In this document: piece after piece, positions 1 to 8,973 of the stretch
Numbering within the stretch: position 1 is the first letter of the stretch
Layout: each line of letters begins with the position of its first letter
From: Antonospora locustae
Taxonomy: Eukaryota > Microsporidia
Direction: 5' to 3'
DNA: 64,000 bases
Assembly: GCA_007674295.1 (NCBI GenBank)
Contig: CM017461.1
Coordinates: 62,001 to 126,000, forward strand
The notes under the pieces: generated by a model
Told to the model about the DNA's origin: nothing
What the model saw: the letters and a program-made list of their open reading frames with translations, nothing else
Databases searched by the model: none
Translations under genes and position numbers: made by a program

Positions 1-2
1 TA

Positions 3-299
3 CGTCCTGCTTTTAAGTATCGAATCATGCATATGGTATGCATACAGCACGAGCTTCAAATGAAGTTTGAAATGAAGACAGATGAAAACCGGCGTCCCAA
101 GATTTTCTGTCCAGAAAATGTTGTGCATATAGTGTTTGACAGTAGCAACAAGACTTTTAGTGTCACTGCGGTTGAAAAGCATCTCAACAGCAGGTCAATT
201 CATATTTTATGTGAACTGAATTGCGGCGTATACAAAAAGTACATTTTCAGACGAGACGGAGAAAGGGCACAGATTGCAATGACGTTTACGGGAAGGTAG
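3..299 (+). CDS. C-terminal part of an unrecognised protein (5' end outside window)
   Basis: The frame is open from the left edge to a TAG at 297-299, with codons upstream of the first in-window ATG (27), so this is most likely the end of a gene starting outside the window. About 98 residues are visible, mixed charged and hydrophobic, with two short beta-like segments around VVHIVFDSS and SIHILCELNCGVYKKYIF. No family is recognised. It runs the same way as the next gene, which starts 27 bases downstream. Confidence 0.5.
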   Translation, partial: RPAFKYRIMHMVCIQHELQMKFEMKTDENRRPKIFCPENVVHIVFDSSNKTFSVTAVEKHLNSRSIHILCELNCGVYKKYIFRRDGERAQIAMTFTGR

Positions 300-325
300 A
301 TATTGGATAATGCTAGGATACTAGA

Positions 326-1108
326 ATGAAGCAGTGCATACTTCACAGCAATATAAATTTGTATGTTCGCAGCCCCATGTCTCCTAGATGTCCCATCTGC
401 AAGTCACTAAAGCTAATGAGTCTCTATGAAAAGTACTTCTGTGAGACATGTGAAGTGTATCTGACTCTTTCTCTCGAGCCATGTGCACTTCCAATTCCCA
501 ATACGTTGTATCATGCAGACCTGTGCAACTCGTGTGCAAAGCTCCCGGTGGTAACAATAAAATGTAGACATTTCAAAGACTACATGAAGCGACACATCTT
601 CTGCAAATCTTGCAAGAAGAGGCTATGGGAGCACTTCCAGTATCACTTTTACAAGTACTTTAGCCTGTACCGAATGGAACAGAGGGCTTGCAGATGGTTC
701 CATGCTGTATTGCTGGTTGTATGTTTCTGCGCATCTTTCAGATACAGATATTTGAGGTGGCCAGTCCTCTTCTCCAAAGAACTTTTGTGCGGCATCAGCT
801 ACATGTCTTTGTGGAAACTGGCCGTTATACTTATGGACAGAAGCCCAATCGTATATGTTGTACTGGCTGCCGTGGTATTTGAATGCTGCAGAAAGAAGAA
901 TGAGATATATGGAGTCCCAACACGATTTGATGACTTTGACATACAGAAGTATGTTAGCAGATTACAAATAAGCAAGGAAAACAAGAAAAAGGCGCAGAGT
1001 AACGAAGCACTCTGCAGAAAGTATGTTTCTTTTGTGAGCAAGCCCAGGACAAAGGACAAGACACACAACATCCACTTAGAGAAAAAAATACAGAATCTCA
1101 AGATATGA
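326..1108 (+). CDS. Zinc-ribbon membrane protein (possibly Ima1/Samp1-like)
   Basis: This is a 260-residue protein starting at ATG 326. The N-terminal 100 residues carry paired cysteines (CPIC, CETC, CNSC, CKSC), which suggests one or two zinc ribbons. Two or three hydrophobic stretches follow: WFHAVLLVVCFCASF near residue 125, and around LWKLAVILM and IVYVVLAAVVFECC at 170-195. The tail is basic, lysine-rich and probably cytosolic or nucleoplasmic. A Cys-rich head before membrane spans recalls the inner nuclear membrane protein Ima1/Samp1, but this is inference from layout. Other zinc-ribbon membrane proteins are possible. Confidence 0.6.
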   Translation: MKQCILHSNINLYVRSPMSPRCPICKSLKLMSLYEKYFCETCEVYLTLSLEPCALPIPNTLYHADLCNSCAKLPVVTIKCRHFKDYMKRHIFCKSCKKRLWEHFQYHFYKYFSLYRMEQRACRWFHAVLLVVCFCASFRYRYLRWPVLFSKELLCGISYMSLWKLAVILMDRSPIVYVVLAAVVFECCRKKNEIYGVPTRFDDFDIQKYVSRLQISKENKKKAQSNEALCRKYVSFVSKPRTKDKTHNIHLEKKIQNLKI

Positions 1109-1319
1109 GCATGATAACAAACGGTGCATTCGTACTGTAGAATGTACAAGACGAGTATGCTCATCGCCCATCCTCCGGTACTTGCACCACCTGTTGGACA
1201 TACGTTTTCCAAGTTCCCTGACAAGCGCACGTGTTCATAAAATAATAGCACACAGTGCACATGGGACCATCAGTGAAGTATTGCGATACAGTTGTGGTAC
1301 CTAAAATTTTTATGCCCTC

Positions 1320-2288
1320 ATGGCCAACATTGTTTTTAAAAAGATAACGTCTGCAGCCACTGTGCAGCGGCTTGTAGATCCCATGAAATTCAATGTTGTA
1401 CTTGAGTGCACAAAAGAAATGAAAGATGATATAGAGTTCGATGTTATATACTCTGGAGACGCACGCTGCGAGGACTACGACCAGAAAATATGCTCTATGC
1501 TTGTTGGGCCAATACCCACCGGGAAGGTCGGGTTTGTGCTTGAGACAGATCCAGTGAACATATCTCTTATAAACCCAAAGCAGATATTTGGCTTGACGTC
1601 GGTGATAATAATCGGAAAGTACAAATCACAGCAGTTTCTGCGAATTGGATATGTTCTGAATGTGAGATATCCAGGAATACCAGACAGCAAGCTTGTGGAC
1701 TATGAGGAGGACGAAGGCCAAGGAGAGGACATAGAGACCAGCGACAGCGTCGAGGATGACGACGAAAATAGTGATAAAAACGACGAAAACAATGACGGGG
1801 AAGAAATGGAGTATGAGAATGAGGAAAGTGTAGGTGAGAATAGCAGCATGACAGACAGTACAGAGGCAGAATGTGCCGAAAGCATACACTCAAGCGAGAG
1901 GGAATCTGGTACGCAGGAAAAGAACGGCGAAAAAGACTCAGGCTCACATGACCGCAATACCAATGAGAAGCACAAGCTTCGTACAACAAAGGAATGTATT
2001 GAGAACACAAAGTATAAAGAGCAGCCAGAACAGATCAAAGAAGAGTTGTGCGAAGAGGTACACGAAAGCTCATTTTCAGAAATACAGGAGAAGATGGAGG
2101 AGACAATATACTCCACATCCGACGATAATAAAATTATAGTAAACGAAATCGCCTTGGACAAAACAAAGATTGAAATCGAGTTTATGGAGCCGCCAGTGAC
2201 AACTGTCTTTGAAATAGACTGGGACCACGAGCACACCATCGAAGAGGAGCTGAAAGAAGACGTCAAGAGAACGCGGACCTCCTGCTGA
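1320..2288 (+). CDS. ASF1: Histone chaperone ASF1 with a long acidic insertion
   Basis: ASF1 binds H3-H4 dimers and hands them to assembly factors in the nucleus. Residues 1-130 follow the ASF1 immunoglobulin-like core: MANIVFKKI, FNVVLECTKEMKDDIEF, the VGPIPTGKVGFVLETDP segment and FLRIGYVLNVRYP. In yeast and human ASF1 the last core strand (consensus NPRVTRFxIxW) follows within about 40 residues. Here a similar strand, EPPVTTVFEIDWDHEH, appears only near residue 295, after roughly 145 residues very rich in E, D, N, S and K. The acidic segment therefore seems to interrupt the fold rather than trail it. At 322 residues the protein is longer than the conserved core. Family call is firm; placement of the last strand is by eye. 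Confidence 0.9.
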   Translation: MANIVFKKITSAATVQRLVDPMKFNVVLECTKEMKDDIEFDVIYSGDARCEDYDQKICSMLVGPIPTGKVGFVLETDPVNISLINPKQIFGLTSVIIIGKYKSQQFLRIGYVLNVRYPGIPDSKLVDYEEDEGQGEDIETSDSVEDDDENSDKNDENNDGEEMEYENEESVGENSSMTDSTEAECAESIHSSERESGTQEKNGEKDSGSHDRNTNEKHKLRTTKECIENTKYKEQPEQIKEELCEEVHESSFSEIQEKMEETIYSTSDDNKIIVNEIALDKTKIEIEFMEPPVTTVFEIDWDHEHTIEEELKEDVKRTRTSC

Positions 2289-2344
2289 GAAGTTTACACT
2301 CTGTATATTCAGTCCTTTCGTTTATACCAGTAAAGCTCTTCCTC

Positions 2345-2533
2345 TCATGGCACTTTCTTGACAATGACATTCCTTCCCGTAGCAACTTGCAACTGTGTGT
2401 AAGTCAGCAGATCCACATCTATTAATACGTACCATTTTCCAGCAACCGGGTCACCACAAATGCTAGAATAGTTAAAGAAGTGGTCTGCACTTGCAGCGTT
2501 AAAACTTATTGAAAGTCCTTTGCGCTTCTGAAA
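2345..2533 (-). other. In-frame 62-codon extension directly after the SPT4 stop
   Basis: Immediately past the SPT4 TGA (complement of 2534-2536) the same frame stays open for 62 codons to another TGA at 2345-2347. The product would begin FQKRKGLSISFNAAS and end GRNVIVKKVP, with a hydrophobic core KWYVLIDVDLLTYTQLQV. There is no ATG in the segment, so it could only be translated by readthrough of SPT4, from a non-ATG start, or after splicing. No family is recognised, and a chance open frame of this length is not rare. Confidence 0.25.
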
Positions 2534-2881
2534 TCACTGCAGAGAAAACGGCTTGTTTCTTGGAATATAGGCCCTTCCTTCTTTCCTGAGATCATCAACA
2601 ATGTATTCTGGAAGCTCACCAGCAACTGTTAAGGCATACAACCCATTTTTGCACCCTGAAATTCTCAGCCACTTAGCAACCCAGCTGGACTTTGAGTTCA
2701 AAACATGCACAAGTCCTTTGAACGAGTTGCTTGTGCACTCAAGCACATTTCGTGCACTGCCCTTTAGGCGAAGACTTGGGCAGTTGTCACACCCTTCGCT
2801 TCTAAACAATGCACTTGTTTTCAGCATTCCACAGCCCATGCACGCGCGAAGCTTGCGGTTCAGCGAAGACTTGGGCTTCAT
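2534..2881 (-). CDS. SPT4: Transcription elongation factor SPT4
   Basis: SPT4 partners SPT5 on RNA polymerases I and II to support elongation. The 115-residue product has the four-cysteine zinc finger (RACMGCG and GCDNCPSL), then the conserved ECTSNSFKGLV and SSWVAKWLRI blocks and a LPEYIVDDL helix, all in family order. The frame is open to an ATG at 2953, but the ATG at 2881 is preceded by a CCCC run and gives the usual short N terminus, so it is preferred. The gene is convergent with ASF1. An unusual in-frame extension follows its stop. Confidence 0.92.
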   Translation of the reverse strand: MKPKSSLNRKLRACMGCGMLKTSALFRSEGCDNCPSLRLKGSARNVLECTSNSFKGLVHVLNSKSSWVAKWLRISGCKNGLYALTVAGELPEYIVDDLRKEGRAYIPRNKPFSLQ

Positions 2882-3003
2882 AGGGGTTTGCTGTTTTGCA
2901 ATTGCATGCTTTGCAGTTAATGACGCGATGCCAGAAAGCATCTTTATGTACATATAAAACCTTACATCAGCGGAATTTGAGGAAAGCTATGGATTTATTT
3001 AAG

Positions 3004-3312
3004 TTAGAACCCAGAAAACATGTCAAAGTCATCGTCCTCTTCCTCTGCTGCCTTTGGCTCCTCCTTTGGCTCTTCCTTCTTCTCCTCTGTGACAGGTGCT
3101 GGTGCAGAAGCTGATACTGCGCACATCTTCTTCATGCCCTCAGCAGCCCACTCGTCAAGAGACTTGTTATCCAGGTCAAGGCGATCAATCACCTGTTCGA
3201 TCTCCTCGTTTGCGTAGGAAGCTCCAATAGCATCACACATCAAGACTATGTTTTCCTTATTTATGGCTTTGTTCACATCATGTAAAAGGTCCACAGCGAG
3301 AAAACGATACAT
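3004..3312 (-). CDS. RPP2: 60S acidic ribosomal stalk protein P2
   Basis: P2 dimerises with P1 on P0 to form the stalk that recruits translational GTPases. The 102-residue protein starts MYRFLAVDLL, matching the P2 rather than P1 N terminus. A helical dimerisation domain follows, then an Ala/Pro hinge, an acidic Glu/Lys stretch and the terminal tail DDDFDMFSGF. The usual eukaryotic tail ends MGFGLFD, so this tail is diverged although hydrophobic residues remain. The start at 3312 has a CCC run just upstream. The frame extends further to 3360 but that would add a non-family N terminus. Confidence 0.9.
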   Translation of the reverse strand: MYRFLAVDLLHDVNKAINKENIVLMCDAIGASYANEEIEQVIDRLDLDNKSLDEWAAEGMKKMCAVSASAPAPVTEEKKEEPKEEPKAAEEEDDDFDMFSGF

Positions 3313-3586
3313 TAGGGTAAATTTTTTTTGCAAACAACACGCTATACGCAATGAAAGCAAAAAGACTTTTTGCAGAACAGCCAGTTATAAAATACACAAA
3401 GCAACAGGACATTGTCTCATCATGTGCTGCGCAACGTATATCATATGTAGCCTTCTGAATCTGCGTTGTATATCAAAATGTCTTTGTCTAATTTTTCTGA
3501 ATTGCAGTTGAGAAGGCGATAACTATAGAAAGGCAATGCTGAGTAGGACGAAAGATGCATTCATTTGATTTTTGAGACCCTGATAG

Positions 3587-5947
3587 ATGAAAGTCCTAAA
3601 TATTGCCGAGAAACCTTCGGTAGCAAAATCAATCAGCAGCGTTCTCAGTACAAGCTACCGCATTGTTGCAGGCACCTACAAGTATTGTCCTAACATCTAT
3701 TTTAAGTACCCGTACAACGGCAGAGAATGCGAATTTGTATTTACAAGTGTCCTCGGTCATCTCTTCACTACAGACTTTGTAAACCAGCAGCGATGGAACG
3801 AGGTAGATCCAGAGATTCTCTTTGAAGAAAAAATAGTCAAGTTTGTGAGGGACGACATGCTGAAGCTCAAAGAGAACATCGAAAAAAACATATCGCGAGC
3901 GAATCTTCTTATAATATGGACAGACTGCGACAGAGAAGGCGAAAACATAGCACGACAGATCGCAAACGTCGCACTTGGAGTCAAGAAAGTAGAGGTAAAG
4001 CGAGCGAGGTTTTTTGGAATAAGCAAGCGAGAAATCGGCGATGCAATCACCAACTTGGCCGATATAAACGAGCTTGAGGCCGATGCAGTGGATGCAAGAA
4101 TCGAGCTAGACCTGAGAATAGGATCTTCGTTCACAAGACTCCAAACACTGAGTCTGCAAGGCCAGGCTGCCATCGGCTCGGCAGTGGTCAGCTATGGGTC
4201 ATGTCAGATACCCACACTAGGATTCGTTGTAGAGAGAGAAAGAACCATCGAGGAGTTTATAGAGGAGCCGTTCTGGACATTGCATGCATCAGTAAGCAGA
4301 AGCAGCATGGAAAATGTCTTTCACTGGGAGAGGGGCAACCTGTTTGACAGAAATTGCGTAGTGCACTTTCTTAGCTCTCTGCATGGTCTTACTGCGCTTA
4401 TCGTAGAGAAGGAAGAGAGGCCTCGGGAAAAGCTGAGGCCTCTTCCGCTGCGAACTGTAGAATTACAAAAGGTCTGTACATCGTACTTGAAGATAAGTGC
4501 GCACCGGCTAATGGAGAAGGCAGAGGATCTGTACAACAGAGGGTACATTTCGTACCCAAGAACCGAGACGGATAGCTTTGGAAAAGGTTTCAAGTTCAAG
4601 CCCATACTTAGTGAGCTTGAGAAGGACATCAGAGTAGGAAAATATGCACAGAAGCTGCAGGAAAAACACACGTATCCCCGGAGTGGAAAGAACTGCGACA
4701 TGGCACACCTGCCGATATATCCTTTGAAGAGCGGAAATGGCCTCTCGGGAGACGAACTGAAGATCTTCGAGTTTGTTGCACGGAGGTTCCTCGCATGCCT
4801 TAGCGACAATGCCAAGGCCCTAGAAACCAAGGTTACTTTGAAGATAGGAGATGAAAGGTTTAAGTTGACAGGTCTAAGGATAACTGAACGGAACTACCTG
4901 GAAGTGTACATCTACGATAAGTGGGAGAACAAGGTTGTTGGGAATTTTGAACATGGTGAGGTGATCAGAGACCATGACCTGAAGCTGGTTGAGGGAAAGA
5001 CCACGCCGCCTGATTACCTAACGGAGGCCGAACTCATCAGTCTTATGGATAAGCACGGAATTGGAACAGATGCAACTATACACGAACACATACAAAAAAT
5101 ACAGATTCGAAACTATGCTAAGAAGAGTAACTCAAAGATTGTTCCGCTTCCGCTTGGAAAGGCACTGGTGGGCGGCTACGAGGTGTTTGGTCTAGACTTT
5201 TCCAAGCCCAGGTTGCGTTCTGAGCTGGAGCAGAGCCTGAGACGAGTGGAAAAGGGCGAGACCAGCGGGATTCATGTGGTACAAGAACAGATTAGTGTGT
5301 ACAGAGAAATGTACAGGATCATGAAGGGCAGAATTGGTGAGTTTGTAAGTGTCTTCAGGAACATAGAGATGAGTGCGCCTAGTGGAGAAAAAGAAGCTAA
5401 GGAGCAGAGAAGTAGACGAGATGGGGCAATGTCTGTGGAAATTAAGGACACCTTTAGAAGAGGAAGACAACAGCTGTCTTCAAATAGAGAGTCTGAAGGT
5501 GAAAGAAAAAAGAACATTGCTGTGAAATGTGATGAACGGGTACGAAGCAGAACTTTGGAAGGTAAAGGATGCACAACACGAGAAGGCTTTGATGACGAAG
5601 TGAATGCCTTGTTGAAAACAGTCAGAAAAAGCACTATTGTGCATCTCAAGTGCAAGTGCAAGCAGGATGCCAAATCCTTTAAGGTCACAAAGAAAAACAA
5701 AAACTATGGAAGAACATTCTATTGCTGTGGAATGTTTCCAAAAAAATGCGATATGTTTGTCTGGGAGGAGGATGCAAGCTCGTACACACCGGAGCCCTAT
5801 GACACAGACTCTACCGGCGTGAAGTGCCATTGTGGATATGAAACAAAGCTATTTATTGCACACAGCGGAGCAAATAGTGGAAAAGGATATCTCAAGTGCA
5901 AGAAGCTATACAAGCCATGTAACTTTTTTCAATGGAAGGACATTTAG
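3587..5947 (+). CDS. TOP3: DNA topoisomerase III (type IA) with two GRF zinc fingers
   Basis: TOP3 relaxes negatively supercoiled DNA and resolves recombination intermediates with an RecQ helicase. The 786-residue protein opens with the Toprim signature NIAEKPSVAKSI, has the acidic DCDREGENI motif near residue 115, and the active-site tyrosine in GYISYPRTETDSF (about Y323). The C terminus holds two Cys-rich modules near 680-725 and 742-786, with CKCK...FYCC...CDMFVW and CHCG...LKC...CNFFQW. These are GRF-type zinc fingers, as in metazoan TOP3A and absent from budding yeast Top3. A Lys/Arg-rich linker separates core and fingers. ATG 3587 follows a CCC-containing stretch. Confidence 0.95.
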   Translation: MKVLNIAEKPSVAKSISSVLSTSYRIVAGTYKYCPNIYFKYPYNGRECEFVFTSVLGHLFTTDFVNQQRWNEVDPEILFEEKIVKFVRDDMLKLKENIEKNISRANLLIIWTDCDREGENIARQIANVALGVKKVEVKRARFFGISKREIGDAITNLADINELEADAVDARIELDLRIGSSFTRLQTLSLQGQAAIGSAVVSYGSCQIPTLGFVVERERTIEEFIEEPFWTLHASVSRSSMENVFHWERGNLFDRNCVVHFLSSLHGLTALIVEKEERPREKLRPLPLRTVELQKVCTSYLKISAHRLMEKAEDLYNRGYISYPRTETDSFGKGFKFKPILSELEKDIRVGKYAQKLQEKHTYPRSGKNCDMAHLPIYPLKSGNGLSGDELKIFEFVARRFLACLSDNAKALETKVTLKIGDERFKLTGLRITERNYLEVYIYDKWENKVVGNFEHGEVIRDHDLKLVEGKTTPPDYLTEAELISLMDKHGIGTDATIHEHIQKIQIRNYAKKSNSKIVPLPLGKALVGGYEVFGLDFSKPRLRSELEQSLRRVEKGETSGIHVVQEQISVYREMYRIMKGRIGEFVSVFRNIEMSAPSGEKEAKEQRSRRDGAMSVEIKDTFRRGRQQLSSNRESEGERKKNIAVKCDERVRSRTLEGKGCTTREGFDDEVNALLKTVRKSTIVHLKCKCKQDAKSFKVTKKNKNYGRTFYCCGMFPKKCDMFVWEEDASSYTPEPYDTDSTGVKCHCGYETKLFIAHSGANSGKGYLKCKKLYKPCNFFQWKDI

Positions 5948-6032
5948 ATGTTTTTTTATGTGTTTCTATATAACGTACGACTTGTGCTTAATCCTCAAAA
6001 TCTGGCATGCACGAAGACTCCTGTGCCACGTT

Positions 6033-6812
6033 TCAGCAAGCATTTACCTTCTCCTTTTCTAGAAAAAGACGGATCTTTGCATCAAGTCTCTCAAAATTGC
6101 TGGCAATGTCCAGTGCTTCTGAAACCTCTCTGCATGCTGGATGCTTCTTGTAAAGGTCGCAGAAAACTAGTAACGGTATGGCGCATGCGTCTGCATTCTC
6201 TTCCTCTGTATTAAGTAATTCTTGTTGTTCGGTAAGTTTAGCCATCTCCTCCATGTGAAGCACCTCTAACCTGAAGTACTCAAGTTTGATTTTTGTGCTA
6301 CCTGGATTTGCCCTAATGCCCTTCTGCATCGTCACTCGCGCGCTGTCTACATCGCCCATCTCCAGCAGTTTACCAGCGCAGAAAATCCAGAGATCAACGT
6401 CCCGCACATTTCTCAGACAGTACTTTCCAAAGAACAACTTCAGATCATCGTAAAGCTTTTTTTTCATAGCATAATCAACAAGCTGCACAAATAAAGCCTT
6501 ATCATCGGGGAACTTCATGAGCGCAGCTTTGAAAAGCGAAAATATTCTATATGAGGTTACAAAGATGTGGCATGCACTTCCTATGAACTTGGTCCTCTTT
6601 ATGTCATCCTTTCTCTGCTCAAGTTCTATTTCATATTTTATGTAGCGCAGATAGTCAACTAGTTGTTTGCTGCAGCGCTGCAGGCGGTACTCGTGAGTTC
6701 TTCGCACTTCAATGATCTCCTTGATCTCCTCCTCCGTAAATATTTCAAAACGCCTGTAACTCTCTAGCTCAGAAACCATTTTCTCCATGTTGTACTGGAC
6801 TTTGTCCGCCAT
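6033..6812 (-). CDS. UTP6: U3 snoRNP/SSU processome protein UTP6
   Basis: UTP6 is part of the UTP-B subcomplex needed for early 18S rRNA processing in the nucleolus. The 259-residue protein starts MADKVQYNMEKMVSELESY, followed by FTEEEIKEIIEVRRTHEYRLQR and DYLRYIKYEIELEQRK, the conserved UTP6 head. HAT/TPR-like helical repeats follow (KALFVQLVDYAMKKK; DVDLWIFCAGKLLEMGD). It is shorter than yeast UTP6 (about 440 residues), fitting microsporidian reduction. The open frame reaches 6947, but only the ATG at 6812 gives the family start. Confidence 0.88.
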   Translation of the reverse strand: MADKVQYNMEKMVSELESYRRFEIFTEEEIKEIIEVRRTHEYRLQRCSKQLVDYLRYIKYEIELEQRKDDIKRTKFIGSACHIFVTSYRIFSLFKAALMKFPDDKALFVQLVDYAMKKKLYDDLKLFFGKYCLRNVRDVDLWIFCAGKLLEMGDVDSARVTMQKGIRANPGSTKIKLEYFRLEVLHMEEMAKLTEQQELLNTEEENADACAIPLLVFCDLYKKHPACREVSEALDIASNFERLDAKIRLFLEKEKVNAC

Positions 6813-6912
6813 AAGAGCGGTAGAATTGTTCGCTATTATAACTCCAAGAAGTGGGGCTATGACTTGGCAATGATGTAGAGACAGGACTCTGTAGAAAGGC
6901 CTGCAATATGTG

Positions 6913-7411
6913 CTACAGTTTTCTGGTGTTTTCAACGAGATTCTCAAAAAATAAAACCATTTTTTTAACGTTAGGATCCAAACTGTAGAGAACGCTGCCT
7001 GCGCTTTTTACAAGGAGACTGCTGTATTCTGTGCTTCCACTTTCATACATAGTTTTTATTGACAGGACCTTGCCTATGTCCACTTTGAACACACACATGC
7101 ATTGCTCGCCTAGGTGCTCGTAGCAAATTGGACCCGAAAACCCTTTAGGTGTATTGAACTCCAAAAAGCTTTTTTTCGCTTCACGAGAGCTTACGCGTCT
7201 TCTTGCAGGCTTTGCATGACATACGTTTTTCATCTTGACCAGCAGTTGCCTTTCTGCCAGAAAACCATTTTTCATCTGAAACAATTGAGTTTGACTTGCA
7301 AAACGAGTTACCGCAGAAATAAGCAACTCGTTGCTTCCTGAGTCTACATTTCTCACAGGTCTCGGGACTTTCTCTAGCAACTGTGTATGATTCACACAGA
7401 GAACAGCTGCA
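6913..7411 (-). CDS. Cys-rich zinc-binding protein split over two frames (frameshifted gene or programmed +1 shift)
   Basis: Two overlapping minus-strand frames look like halves of one protein. The upstream frame has paired cysteines (CSLC, CEKC, CGNSFC, CKAC) and ends in TGA at 7181-7183. The downstream frame continues from about 7180 to TAG at 6913-6915 with protein-like sequence (FSGPICYEHLGEQCMCVFKVDIGKV, SAGSVLYSLDP). Skipping one base at TCG-TGA joins them as KLS|EAKKSFLEF. The upstream frame has no clear ATG: its only one is at 7582, inside the diverging phosphatase gene. Alone, the downstream frame could start at ATG 7275 (120 residues). The Cys pattern vaguely recalls GATA-like fingers. 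Function is unknown. Confidence 0.45.
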
Positions 7412-7505
7412 TAGTTCTATGTACAGAAGTATATGTGCTGCTAGAATATCGATTGGTGCGTAAAATGAAACGAAGAAAACCAAGTAGACATGTGGAGACA
7501 CATGT

Positions 7506-8642
7506 ATGATCTTGAGTAGCTTTATCTTCGTGTTCGTTGGAAAGTTACTCAGCCAGAAAAGTAGAGGAGATGAGTTCCACATAATATCGACTAGACCGGA
7601 AGCAAAAAAATTTAGTTGGTATTGCGGAGTGAACAGTTACTCGAGAAAGGATCAAAAGCCAAACTACAGCATTGAGAAGGTTATTGTCATTCACAGGCAT
7701 GGAGACAGAACGCCTATTGTCATGACTGGGAGCAAGTGGTCAGAGAGAAGCTGTATTTCGTGTGTGCGAGAAAACGACAGAAGGTCAATAGGGCCGTGTA
7801 CTGAGAGGAAATGCGAAAGCGGGGACCTAACAGTGAAAGGATACGAACAGCTCAAGAAACTTGGGAAGTTTATCAAGGACCAATACAGAGTACTCTTGGG
7901 CGATGCGGGCGACAACTTAGACGGAGTTGAAATGAGGGCAACGCTTGCTCCGCGAACACATTCTTCGTTGTTTGGACTTGTGAACGGAATTAAGAAAACA
8001 AAACGCCTCGAGAGCGTCCACATTCCCACAGACGACAGCCTCGTTGTACCAGAAAACTGCAAGCGCCTGGACGAGGTGATGATAGCACAGGGAAGAGAGC
8101 TATACAAGGGGATCAGTACTAGCAAGCGCTCTACAGATCCTGTGAAAATAGCAGACAATTACTGGACACACATGTGTAACGATGTAGCCATAAACTGCAA
8201 TATGCTGGATTGTAGCGAGGAGACAATATGGAAGTACCTCAACGCAAGTACTCAAGTCTGGAGTGAGCAGACCAAGGTTGTTGACGAGAACGAGAGCCTT
8301 CTGAAAATATTGTTTGGCAAGTTCGCAAACGAGCTAGCCGAAATCATCGAAAACAACACGCATATGCACATATATTCTGCACACGATGGCTCTCTGAGCT
8401 CTGTACTTGCTGGTCTTGGTGCCAGAGTTTACGAAAGACCGCCATATGCTAGCGCAATTTTCATAGAAAGGTGGGTGGACAGAAATAAAAATAAGTTTGT
8501 TCGTGTTGTATACAATGGCAGAGTATGCAAGACACTGATTGATGAAAACACAAACATTCCTCTTGACAAGTTTCTGAAGTACATAAAAATCTTGGCTGTT
8601 GAGAGCGAAGACCTGCACGACCTCTGCATACCGTCTGCATAG
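7506..8642 (+). CDS. Histidine acid phosphatase, probably secreted
   Basis: Histidine-type acid phosphatases hydrolyse phosphomonoesters through a phosphohistidine intermediate. The 378-residue protein has the RHGxRxP motif in VIVIHRHGDRTPIV (about residues 58-71) and the distal proton-donor HD motif in IYSAHDGSLSSVLAGLG near residue 295. The N terminus MILSSFIFVFVGKLL is hydrophobic and could be a signal peptide or anchor. Paired cysteines (CISC, CTERKC, CNM..C) fit an extracellular enzyme. ATG 7506 is the first in frame. Role in phosphate scavenging or at the spore/host interface is inference. Confidence 0.88.
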   Translation: MILSSFIFVFVGKLLSQKSRGDEFHIISTRPEAKKFSWYCGVNSYSRKDQKPNYSIEKVIVIHRHGDRTPIVMTGSKWSERSCISCVRENDRRSIGPCTERKCESGDLTVKGYEQLKKLGKFIKDQYRVLLGDAGDNLDGVEMRATLAPRTHSSLFGLVNGIKKTKRLESVHIPTDDSLVVPENCKRLDEVMIAQGRELYKGISTSKRSTDPVKIADNYWTHMCNDVAINCNMLDCSEETIWKYLNASTQVWSEQTKVVDENESLLKILFGKFANELAEIIENNTHMHIYSAHDGSLSSVLAGLGARVYERPPYASAIFIERWVDRNKNKFVRVVYNGRVCKTLIDENTNIPLDKFLKYIKILAVESEDLHDLCIPSA

Positions 8643-8973
8643 CGTGCACAACTGAACCAGAAGCAGTACATTTGAAAGAAAACATGCGTATGACTCACAA
8701 AGCATCATAACACGTGTACAAGTGCATCACTGCAATCTAGAAAAGCCTGCTTACTAACTAAAGTGCCTGTCTTGATTTGCTTCGATAAAGGAAAGACTTA
8801 AGCACATAAAGCCAAAGCATGTTGCTTGTAATGAAAAGGGAAGAAGGCATATAATGACTGCTCTGACTGTTTGGTGTCTCAGAGACGTGATGGCAGCTCT
8901 GAGGAATGATAAGTTGTCTATAATCATTTTGTCAGCGGTAGATGGCAGGTTGCTGCGAATAGCATGCGAAATA
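8643..8973. other. Intergenic stretch, no gene supported
   Basis: About 330 bases lie between the phosphatase stop and the cyclin 3' end. A 65-codon plus-strand frame begins at ATG 8854 and overlaps the cyclin coding end. It resembles no family and is not called. No RNA gene was recognised. Confidence 0.5.

Noticed and set aside
1700..2266. Ser-rich 188-residue minus-strand frame
   Set aside because: It is the antisense of the acidic ASF1 segment; GAA/GAG-rich codons read as TTC/CTC in reverse and leave the frame open.
2601..2957. 118-residue plus-strand frame
   Set aside because: Antisense to SPT4, whose motifs are unmistakable.
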